Assembly (NCBI GenBank): GCA_903857685.1
Contig: CAIOFO010000120.1
Span: 1-54,942 of the forward strand
Direction: 5' to 3'
Length of the DNA stretch: 54,942 bases
Origin: an uncultured Alphaproteobacteria bacterium
GTDB taxonomy: Bacteria > Pseudomonadota > Alphaproteobacteria > Micropepsales > Micropepsaceae
Shown: positions 1 to 6,830 of the stretch, piece by piece
How positions within the stretch are numbered: position 1 is the stretch's first letter
How the letters are laid out: every line of letters starts with the position of its first letter
Notes under the pieces: generated by a model
Seen by the model: only the letters and a program-made list of their open reading frames with translations
What the model was told of the DNA's origin: nothing
Databases searched by the model: none
Program-made: the position numbers and the translations under genes

Positions 1-50
1 CTGCTTATGCTGCTGTGCGCGGCGGACCTTATAAGCGACGCCTTACGTTT

Positions 51-95
51 CGGCCACTGGCGCCTCGGCCACTGGCGTATCCGCCACCGGCCACT
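51..95. repeat. Imperfect 15-bp tandem repeat, three copies
   Basis: Units lie at 51-65, 66-80 and 81-95. The first two share CGGCCACTGGCG and the third is degenerate. On the minus strand the units read as a PVA(D/E)(T/A) pentapeptide repeat that stops at 43-45, but that frame overlaps the start of the next gene and has no credible start. Nothing else in 1-160 looks like a gene. Confidence 0.6.
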
Positions 96-160
96 TTCCC
101 ATTACAGCACGACGCTCTGACGCGGGCCAGATCGGCCGCAGCCATGCTAAGGTTAAGGCC

Positions 161-1828
161 ATGACGGAACGAACCAAAAAAGGCCTGGACCGGCGGCTGG
201 CGCTGGGCGGGGGTGCGGCGGCGGCGGCGCTGGGGGCCGGGTATCTGGCCTTTGGCCGCGCCAAGACCGCGCCACGCCATGTCTCCCTCGATCCCAACAC
301 ATTCTATCGCGGCAATGCAGACGAACCCGAAAGCCTTGACCCGTCGCTCATTCAGGGGACTTGGGAAGACTGGATCGCCGGCGACCTGCTGACCGGCCTG
401 ATAACATACAGCGCCGAGGGCAAGGGCATCCCCGGTATGGCGACAAGCTGGACCACCACGCCGGATGGTCTGACCTGGAATTTCAAGTTGCGCGAGGCGC
501 TATGGTCGGACGGCAAACCGGTCACGGCGGATGATTTCGTTTTTTCCTGGCAGCGAACCGTCAATCCCGCCACCGCGTCATTTTATTCTTATTTTTTCTA
601 CGGCTTTCAAAATGCCCGGGCAGTCAATGCCGGAAAAATGCCGCTGACGGCGCTGGGCGTGCAGGCGCTGGACCCACACACGCTCCAGATCAAGCTGGAG
701 CATCCAATCCCTTATCTGCTGCAGATGCTGACGCACAATTCCATGTATCCCCAGCCGCGCCATGTTGTCGAAGCCAAGGGCAAGACATGGGCGCTGCCAG
801 GCAACTATGTCAGCAACGGGGCTTACATATTGCAGGAGTGGGTTCCCAACGATCACGTTACCCTAATCAAGAATCCGCTTTTTTACGATGCCGCCAATGT
901 GGCGCTGGAGCGGGTGATATTTTATCCGACCGCAGATCACAGCGCGGCGCTGCGCCGATTGCGGGCCGGCGAACTGGACGTGCAGGAAGCCTACCCTGCG
1001 GCGCAGATTGGCTGGCTCAAGGCCAACATGCCCGAATTACTCAACCCCGTGCCGCAACTGACGACAGAATTTATTTCCATCAACGTCAAACGCAAGCCTT
1101 TCGACGACTGGCGTGTACGCGCCGCCATCAACATGGCGATCAATCGCGAAATGCTAGTCGAAAAGATCACCCGCGGCGGCGAGCCGGTCGCCTATAATGT
1201 TGTGCCGCCCGGCACTTCCAATTTTCCCGGCGGCAATCACTTTGCCTTCAAGGCGACGCCCTATCCGGCGCGTCTGGCGCAGGCCCAGCGACTGATGCGA
1301 GATGCCGGCTATGGGCCGGACCGCAAGGCTGAGGTCACCTATGCGATCCGTTCCACCGCTCCCGGCAATGCTCGCGCCGAAGCGGTGGCCATCCAGCAGG
1401 CCCTTGCGCTGATCTATGTCAATATCTCAATCCTGCCTTTTGATGCCGCGATTTTTTACGACACCATCCAACAACATGATTTCGACCTGGCCCAGGCCGG
1501 ATGGCAGGCGGATTTCGATGATGCCGCGACATTTCTGGAATTGTTTCAGACCGGCGGCGGCAACAATTGGGGCCAGTACAGCAATCCCGAATTCGACGCG
1601 TTGCTGGCGGCCTCACAACAGGCGCTCGATATCCAAAGCCGTGGCGAGAAACTGGCAGCCGCCGAGGCGCTGGTGCTGAAGGATAACGCCGTAATGCCGC
1701 TTTATTTTGGGATCAACACCAATCTGGTGCGGCCCTATGTCAAAGGCTGGATCGCCAACAAGATGGAAATAAACCGCAGCCGCTGGATATCCTTCGACCA
1801 GAAGGCGCGCACGGCGCTGTTTGTCTGA
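161..1828 (+). CDS. Peptide ABC transporter substrate-binding protein (OppA/SBP_bac_5 type)
   Basis: Predicted periplasmic solute-binding protein of the oligopeptide ABC family (555 aa, usual length for OppA/MppA). Seen: an N-terminal basic stretch with twin arginines (DRRLALGGG) followed by an Ala/Gly-rich hydrophobic segment, so it may use Tat or stay as a membrane anchor. The mature start has the family hallmark RGNADEPESLDP, then WTTTPDGLTWNFKLRE and LWSDGKPVTADDFVFSW. A TAAGG at 148-152 is well placed for the ATG. It ends 2 bp before a paralogous gene, so the two are probably co-transcribed. No permease or ATPase gene is nearby, so the ligand and partner transporter are unknown; peptides or murein peptides are the family default. 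Confidence 0.9.
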   Translation: MTERTKKGLDRRLALGGGAAAAALGAGYLAFGRAKTAPRHVSLDPNTFYRGNADEPESLDPSLIQGTWEDWIAGDLLTGLITYSAEGKGIPGMATSWTTTPDGLTWNFKLREALWSDGKPVTADDFVFSWQRTVNPATASFYSYFFYGFQNARAVNAGKMPLTALGVQALDPHTLQIKLEHPIPYLLQMLTHNSMYPQPRHVVEAKGKTWALPGNYVSNGAYILQEWVPNDHVTLIKNPLFYDAANVALERVIFYPTADHSAALRRLRAGELDVQEAYPAAQIGWLKANMPELLNPVPQLTTEFISINVKRKPFDDWRVRAAINMAINREMLVEKITRGGEPVAYNVVPPGTSNFPGGNHFAFKATPYPARLAQAQRLMRDAGYGPDRKAEVTYAIRSTAPGNARAEAVAIQQALALIYVNISILPFDAAIFYDTIQQHDFDLAQAGWQADFDDAATFLELFQTGGGNNWGQYSNPEFDALLAASQQALDIQSRGEKLAAAEALVLKDNAVMPLYFGINTNLVRPYVKGWIANKMEINRSRWISFDQKARTALFV

Positions 1829-1830
1829 CG

Positions 1831-3402
1831 ATGCGATACTGGCTGCTGGCGCTGGGATTGCTGTTTTTAACCGGCCCCGCTTTCGCCGCCCCTGCCCCCG
1901 ACACGCTCAACCGCGGCAATGGCGCCGAGCCGGAGTCGCTCGACCCGCATTTTGCCGGCGGCATCGCCGAGGAAAATATCCTGAACGACCTGATGGTGGG
2001 GCTGACCACCCTGGACGCGGCAGGCCGTCCCATTGCCGGCATGGCGCAAAGCTGGACGGTGTCGCCCGACGGCAAAACCTGGACCTTCCATCTGCGCAAG
2101 GCGCTGTGGTCGGACGGCACGCCGGTAACGGCCGGCGATTTTGTTTTCGCCTGGCGCCGCCTGCTCGATCCCAAGACCGGCTCGCGCACCGCCTATAATC
2201 TGTGGCTGCTGCAGAACGCGCAAGATGTCAGCAGCGGCAAGCTGCCGCCGGAAAAGCTGGGAGTCGCGGCACCAAAGCCCGATACCCTGGTCCTGACGCT
2301 GGAGCATCCCGCGCCTTATTTGCTCGAACTTCTCACCCATCCCAGCGCGCTGCCGCTGCCGCGCGCCGTGGTGACGGCCAAGGGCGCGGCCTGGTCGCGG
2401 CCGGGCAATTATGTCGGCAACGGCCCCTACACGCTGAAGCAATGGCTGCCGGGCGACCACATCACCCTGATCAAGAACCCCCGCTTTTATGACGCGGCGC
2501 AGGTTCGCATCGCAAACATCAATTATTTTCCCACCGGCGACGCCGATGCGGCGTTGCGGCGCTTCCGGGCGGGCGAACTGGACATGCAGTCGCCGGTCCC
2601 CGCCGGGCAGACCGCCTGGCTCAAGGCCAACATGCCGGGCGCGCTGCATGTCACGCCGTCGCTGGCGGTCGCCTATATCGTCATCAATCTTGCCGATGCG
2701 CCACTGAAGGACGGCCGGGTGCGGCGCGCCCTCAATCTGGCCTATGACCGCGAAGCCATCACCGGCAAGGTGCTGAAACAGGGCGAAGCGCCCGCCTATA
2801 GTTACGTCCCGCCCGGCACGGCCAATTATTCGGGCGCGCCGGCGATGGATTTTCGCAAATCACCTTTCCCCGCCCGTCTCGCCGAAGCGCAGAAACTGAT
2901 GCAGGCGGCGGGCTACGGCCCGTTCCAGCGCCTGCGCCTGAGCTATGAGACAACCACCAATCCCGACAACCGCCGGATGGCCGCCATCCTGCAGGCGATG
3001 CTGAAGCCGATCTATATCGACCTCACCCTGCAGACCGTGGAATTGCAGATTCACCTGCGCAACCTGCGGCAGCACCAGTTCGAGCTGGCCTCGGCCAACT
3101 GGTATGCCGATTTCAACGATGCCTCCAATTTTCTCGACCTGCTGCGCTCCGGCAGCGGCAACAATTACGCCGGCTACCGCAATCCGCGCTTCGACGCCGC
3201 CATGGATGCGGCGGCGAATGAGCCGGATGCCGCAAAGCGGGGCCGCGACCTGGCCGGGGCGGAGGCCATCGCGCTGGCGGATTATCCCTGGGTGGTGACG
3301 CGCTTTCCGGCGCAGAGCGATGTGGTGGCCGCCCGGGTCAAGGGCTGGACCGCCAATGCACGGGATTTCCAGGCCACGCGCTGGCTGTGGCTGGGGAATT
3401 AG
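1831..3402 (+). CDS. Peptide ABC transporter substrate-binding protein (OppA type), second paralogue
   Basis: Solute-binding protein of the SBP_bac_5 family (523 aa). Seen: a clean Sec signal peptide (MRYWLLALGLLFLTGPAFA, cleavage after AFA), then RGNGAEPESLDPHF, WTVSPDGKTWTFHLRK and LWSDGTPVTAGDFVFAW. It is clearly paralogous to the gene 2 bp upstream, with the same motif order and near-identical C-terminal phrases such as GSGNNYAGYRNPRFDA versus GGGNNWGQYSNPEFDA. This implies a local duplication. It is probably the second gene of a two-gene operon and acts in the periplasm. A short T-run follows the stop but no strong hairpin was found. Confidence 0.9.
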   Translation: MRYWLLALGLLFLTGPAFAAPAPDTLNRGNGAEPESLDPHFAGGIAEENILNDLMVGLTTLDAAGRPIAGMAQSWTVSPDGKTWTFHLRKALWSDGTPVTAGDFVFAWRRLLDPKTGSRTAYNLWLLQNAQDVSSGKLPPEKLGVAAPKPDTLVLTLEHPAPYLLELLTHPSALPLPRAVVTAKGAAWSRPGNYVGNGPYTLKQWLPGDHITLIKNPRFYDAAQVRIANINYFPTGDADAALRRFRAGELDMQSPVPAGQTAWLKANMPGALHVTPSLAVAYIVINLADAPLKDGRVRRALNLAYDREAITGKVLKQGEAPAYSYVPPGTANYSGAPAMDFRKSPFPARLAEAQKLMQAAGYGPFQRLRLSYETTTNPDNRRMAAILQAMLKPIYIDLTLQTVELQIHLRNLRQHQFELASANWYADFNDASNFLDLLRSGSGNNYAGYRNPRFDAAMDAAANEPDAAKRGRDLAGAEAIALADYPWVVTRFPAQSDVVAARVKGWTANARDFQATRWLWLGN

Positions 3403-3508
3403 TCTTTTTTTGTCGCGCAGCCGGACGGCAAACCGGGAAGGCCACTTTGCCTGGCCGTCGCTCCCGCTGGCGCTGCGCGGAAAAATGGGGCATTTCTCCG
3501 GCCGGGCT

Positions 3509-3585
3509 GACCCCATAGCTCAGCAGGATAGAGCGGCGGTTTCCTAAACCGTAGGCCGGAAGTTCGAGTCTTCCTGGGGTCACCA
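3509..3585 (+). tRNA. tRNA-Arg (anticodon CCT)
   Basis: The full cloverleaf can be folded by eye. The acceptor stem GACCCCA pairs with TGGGGTC, the D arm is GCTC/GAGC and the anticodon stem is GCGGT/ACCGT with one G-T pair. The seven-base loop TTCCTAA carries anticodon CCT. The T arm is GGAAG-TTCGAGT-CTTCC, followed by discriminator A and an encoded CCA at 3583-3585. It decodes AGG arginine codons. No integrase gene or duplicated 3' end was seen beside it. Confidence 0.95.
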
Positions 3586-3635
3586 TGCCTTCGGTATGTT
3601 GGCGCAAATGCCACAAACCCGCAGGAACCCTCTAA

Positions 3636-3881
3636 ATGAGGGCTAAATCTGCAATTTTGGGCGCTTGCACCATAATACCGCTGATTTGGGGCGGAGCCGC
3701 TCAGGCGTTAGGGCCGCTGTTGCATCACGTGTCCCCTGTTCAATCCTGCATGCGCAGTTCATGCGCCGTGGATGGCCCCGAATATTCTAATTTTCACTAC
3801 AGAGTCCGGAACGGGTATCGGGTGAGCACGGCCCCGGCTTCCGCGACACATAGATGGCTCCGGCAACTATCGCCAGAATGA
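3636..3881 (+). CDS. Hypothetical small exported protein (doubtful)
   Basis: An 81-residue ORF with AGGA at 3623-3626, nine bases before the ATG. Its N-terminus resembles a signal peptide (MRAKSAILGACTIIP, then a hydrophobic run ending near AQALG). The rest contains two Cys but no family I recognise. It overlaps a small antisense ORF at 3787-3906, so at most one is likely real. The favourable points are the ribosome site and signal-like start; against it are the short length and compositionally ordinary C-terminus. Confidence 0.3.
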   Translation: MRAKSAILGACTIIPLIWGGAAQALGPLLHHVSPVQSCMRSSCAVDGPEYSNFHYRVRNGYRVSTAPASATHRWLRQLSPE

Positions 3882-3906
3882 CAAAAACGACGAGGGCCCA
3901 TTGCAT
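3787..3906 (-). CDS. Possible 39-aa single-pass membrane peptide
   Basis: This minus-strand frame starts MQWALVVFVILAIVAGAIYV and ends with a short Cys-containing tail; the first 20 residues form one plausible membrane helix. No strong Shine-Dalgarno is visible. It overlaps the 3' third of the plus-strand ORF at 3636-3881. Small one-helix proteins of this look are common, but chance frames with hydrophobic residues also occur. Nothing else recognisable lies in 3907-4121. Confidence 0.25.
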   Translation of the reverse strand: MQWALVVFVILAIVAGAIYVSRKPGPCSPDTRSGLCSEN

Positions 3907-4121
3907 GCGCGGAGTCAATTTTCTCACATCTCTCTCCGTCGCCCGACAATTCCGGGATCAGGCGTAACTCGCCGCGCTCCGCCATGAAAGCCGTATCTTC
4001 GGCCAAATGCTTGCCACCCGCTCCCCTTGAGACCGCCAGCGGTTGCCGGAAATTCACGATGAAATTGATCCTGGTCAAACCATGCGAGCGCCTAGCCGAT
4101 TATTAAGAATGAGTATCACTA

Positions 4122-5399
4122 TTGATTCGAGCGATCGGGGGCACCCCTTTGAGCACTTATGTTCCCGCAATTGGGCGCAGGCGCACGCGTCATCTGGGCC
4201 TGTTTCTGGGTGTCATGGGGCCCGGGCTGGTCGTCATGCTGGCCGACACAGAGGTCGGCAGCATCATCACGGCTGCCCAGAGTGGCGTCGAATGGGGCTA
4301 CCGGCTTCTCCTCCTGCAACTGCTGCTCATGCCCATACTCTATGTGGTGCAAGAGCTGACCGTGCGGCTCGCCATCTTCACGGGCAAAGGGCATGGAGAA
4401 CTGATCCGCGAGACGTTTGGACCTTTCTGGGCCTGGGTCTCCGTCACCGGCCTTGGCATTGCAGCGGTCGGCGCGCTGATGACCGAGTTTTCGGGTGTTG
4501 CCGGCGTGGGCGAGCTTTACGGCGTGCCCCGCGCCGCCAGCCTGAGCCTCAGCGCCGGATTCCTGCTTCTGGTTGTCCTGACCGGCAGTTATCGCCGCGT
4601 CGAACGTGTTGCGATTGCGCTCGGCCTTTTTGAGTTTGCCTTCTTTTTCGTGGCATACGCGGCACATCCCAACGGACTCGAGCTTGCCCGCGGCCTTGTC
4701 CAGATACCGCTGCGGAGCGGCAATTATCTCTATCTTGTTGCAGCCAATATCGGCGCCGTCATCATGCCATGGATGATTTTTTACCAGCAGTCGGCCGTCG
4801 CGGACAAAAAATTGCGGCCTGAGCATTACGCTTCGGCGCGCATGGATACCGCACTGGGTTCTGTAATCACCCAGGCCGTCATGGCCGCGATATTGATCGC
4901 CGCGGCGGCAACCATCGGCAAATCGAATACACATGCCAGTCTCAACACCATCGGAGATATCGCAAACGCCCTGGTCCCTTTTCTGGGACCCAATATCGAC
5001 CGATTGGTTTTCAGCGTAGGCACAATCGGAGCGGCGATGGTCGCCGCCATCGTTGTGTCATTGGCATCGGCGTGGGGGCTGGGCGAAGTGACAGGCTATA
5101 GACATTCCCTCGAACTTCATCCGCTCGAAGCCCCCTGGTTCTACGCCGTCTTCACGATTGCCGTGGTCGCCGGCGCGATCGTCATCGGTGTCGTACCCAA
5201 TCTCGTGGCGCTGAATGTCGGCGTAGAGGTCATGAACGCCCTGATGCTGCCGGTCGTGCTGGGCTTTCTTGTCCTTCTCGCAATCAATGCTCTTCCGGAC
5301 GAGCATCGTCTGCGCGGATTTTATGCCTGGGTCGTCATTGCCGTGTCCTTGCTCACCGCCGGCCTCGGCGTCTATGGCGGGTTGTCCGGCGTGCTGTAA
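4122..5399 (+). CDS. Nramp-family (SLC11-like) transporter with altered metal-site motifs
   Basis: Multi-spanning inner-membrane protein (425 aa) with the Nramp fold, visible from GPGLVVMLADTEVGSIIT in helix 1, the AAQSGVEWGYRLL continuation and IGAVIMPWMIFYQQSA in helix 6. Canonical Nramp Mn/Fe symporters carry DPGN in helix 1 and MPH in helix 6. Aligning by the conserved QxG gives EVGS (Glu44-Ser47) and MPW (Met215-Trp217) here. The Asp and Asn ligands are thus replaced by Glu and Ser, the Met ligand is kept and the proton-path His is Trp. Substrate is therefore uncertain (Mn, Mg or another divalent ion). The start used is TTG; a second in-frame TTG lies at 4149. No metal-regulator gene is adjacent. 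Confidence 0.85.
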   Translation: MIRAIGGTPLSTYVPAIGRRRTRHLGLFLGVMGPGLVVMLADTEVGSIITAAQSGVEWGYRLLLLQLLLMPILYVVQELTVRLAIFTGKGHGELIRETFGPFWAWVSVTGLGIAAVGALMTEFSGVAGVGELYGVPRAASLSLSAGFLLLVVLTGSYRRVERVAIALGLFEFAFFFVAYAAHPNGLELARGLVQIPLRSGNYLYLVAANIGAVIMPWMIFYQQSAVADKKLRPEHYASARMDTALGSVITQAVMAAILIAAAATIGKSNTHASLNTIGDIANALVPFLGPNIDRLVFSVGTIGAAMVAAIVVSLASAWGLGEVTGYRHSLELHPLEAPWFYAVFTIAVVAGAIVIGVVPNLVALNVGVEVMNALMLPVVLGFLVLLAINALPDEHRLRGFYAWVVIAVSLLTAGLGVYGGLSGVL

Positions 5400-5519
5400 T
5401 CTTGCGTGCAGCTCGGATTTGCCGGGTCGCGGAATTGGCCAGAAATGCGGCTCGCCTGTTGATTTCGTTGAATAATATCGGCGCCATGACCGAGCAGCGC
5501 GATCATCAACCTGTCTTAT

Positions 5520-5801
5520 TTGACTCTCCTGCCGGGACAAGCCCAATGTGCGATATCGGACGCTAAGGTCCGGCTGAGAGACAAGCGAACCCGCAAAACG
5601 GGTCAAGCGCTCCCCATCCAGGTGGAGGCTATTGTGGCGCAAAAATTCAGCGATGCAGAAACGGCAATTTGGATAGCCACGGAAAATATCGCAAAATTTC
5701 AGCTGAAGTTGAGCGACGAGGCTGACATTTGCGAACGCAAATTGCTCGAAGGACTGATCGTTCTCGAGAAGATCAAATTGGCAAGGCAATTGAGCAGATA
5801 A
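5520..5801 (+). CDS. Hypothetical protein, 93 aa (doubtful)
   Basis: An open frame without an in-frame ATG; the most upstream usable start is TTG at 5520. The middle and end look protein-like and amphipathic (AQKFSDAETAIWIATEN, KLLEGLIVLEKIKLARQL), suggesting a small helical soluble protein. I recognise no family. A 26-codon ATG frame (5486-5566) overlaps its start in another phase and could be a leader. It stands alone between the Nramp gene and a possible small membrane ORF. Confidence 0.35.
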   Translation: MTLLPGQAQCAISDAKVRLRDKRTRKTGQALPIQVEAIVAQKFSDAETAIWIATENIAKFQLKLSDEADICERKLLEGLIVLEKIKLARQLSR

Positions 5802-5856
5802 AATCGCCGCTCATTGCGTGGCGGCAGGTTGGACCGATGTTTGCGGTGCGCCGGCT

Positions 5857-5946
5857 TCACAAGCCGACAAGCCGCGCGGCGGCATAAAGGGCAAAGCCCG
5901 CCACCACGCCAATCAATACCGCGATCAGCAGCCCCTGCTGTCCCAT
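5857..5946 (-). CDS. Possible 29-aa single-pass membrane peptide
   Basis: The minus-strand frame reads MGQQGLLIAVLIGVVAGFAL and continues YAAARLVGL to a TGA. That is one convincing hydrophobic helix with a GxxxG-like pattern and a basic end. No clear ribosome site lies upstream and the frame stays open further 5', so the start is arbitrary. It is a short-ORF candidate only. Apart from it and the ORF at 5520-5801, the stretch 5400-6191 holds nothing I can name. Confidence 0.25.
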   Translation of the reverse strand: MGQQGLLIAVLIGVVAGFALYAAARLVGL

Positions 5947-6191
5947 GCCCCATAGTGACCAATTTGCAGAAGCGAGTCCCCTGCACGGACGCGGCTTGCG
6001 GCATCTTGCTCCGTACGGTTGCAGACAGCGTGCGGCGCCCGCACGGCGTACGCAATCGTACCGCAATCCGCGCGGCCACGATTTTTCACCTTTCGCGGGT
6101 TCCATCGGGAAAGGTTTTTCGCGCGAGCCGTTGTCTCTCCGCGGCCGGAAGAAACCCGGCGCGCCACTGCGCGACGAACCAGGAGAGAAAA

Positions 6192-6686
6192 ATGAAAACC
6201 ATCATCCGCAGGGCCATGACGGCCGCAATTTTCGGCGGCGCCGTGGCGATTGCCGCCCCGGCCTTCACCCAGCTTGGCGGCGCGGCCACCGCCGGAGTGG
6301 GTGGCAGCCTCAGCACGCCGCCCGCCTCTGCAACCGCCGGCACGCTCAACAACAACACTGCCAGCACCGCGAACGGAATCAATAGCACCACCGACAGCGT
6401 CGGCAGCCGTGCAACGGCCGCCGAGCACAATGCCAGCAATGCCGTCAACAATGCCGCTACCGCCAACGCCGGCGTCTCGGCCAACGCCGCGGGCCAGAAT
6501 GCCTCGGCCGGCGTCAGCAGTTCCGGCGCGCTGAACGGAACAGGCGATGCCGGCAGTCGCGCGGTCGGGATGGCGAATCGCACCTCGCGCGCCGCCCAGT
6601 CCAGCGCCAACACGGTCGAACAGCAGACCACACAGGCGCTGAACCGGGAGCAGGCCGGCGCCTCAGCCAGCGCGGGCGTGCATTAG
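6192..6686 (+). CDS. Exported Ala/Asn/Ser-rich low-complexity protein
   Basis: The ATG at 6192 is set by AGGAGAG at 6181-6187; longer upstream readings lack such a site. The protein is 164 aa. The first 25 residues (MKTIIRRAMTAAIFGGAVAI, then AAPAF) are a Sec signal peptide. The rest is almost entirely Ala, Asn, Ser, Thr and Gly with recurring NAA/ANA and SAG phrases, and no aromatic residues after the signal region. It is probably disordered and secreted to the periplasm or cell surface. I know no function. The gene is monocistronic, ending at a strong terminator. Confidence 0.75.
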   Translation: MKTIIRRAMTAAIFGGAVAIAAPAFTQLGGAATAGVGGSLSTPPASATAGTLNNNTASTANGINSTTDSVGSRATAAEHNASNAVNNAATANAGVSANAAGQNASAGVSSSGALNGTGDAGSRAVGMANRTSRAAQSSANTVEQQTTQALNREQAGASASAGVH

Positions 6687-6730
6687 GAATCCTGCCGGAA
6701 GCGCCCGCAAGGGCGTGGAAGGCGGAGAGG

Positions 6731-6764
6731 ACGGCCGGGTGCCTCGCGCGCCCGGCCGTTTTTT
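6731..6764 (+). terminator. Rho-independent terminator after the exported low-complexity protein
   Basis: An 11-bp GC-rich stem (CGGCCGGGTGC with GCGCCCGGCCG, one G-T pair) encloses a five-base loop and is followed by six Ts at 6759-6764. It separates the low-complexity protein gene from the acyl-CoA dehydrogenase gene. Confidence 0.85.
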
Positions 6765-6830
6765 CACTTGTCGCGTGATTTTCGCGGCCCCAGGGCGTAC
6801 ATACGGGGCGTTTCGGGAGGATGATCAGAA

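Noticed and set aside
1-120. Open plus-strand frame from the left edge as the end of an upstream gene
   Set aside because: It reads through the repeat as a His/Trp/Arg-rich string without protein-like pattern.
3509-4121. Integration site at the tRNA-Arg gene
   Set aside because: No integrase, no repeated tRNA end and no composition break nearby.
4081-4140. Possible Fur/Mur-like box before the Nramp gene
   Set aside because: GAGTATCACTATTGATTC is only loosely palindromic and fits no consensus well enough.
5814-6191. Upstream extension of the low-complexity exported protein
   Set aside because: The ATG at 6192 has a strong ribosome site and signal peptide; the extension has neither.
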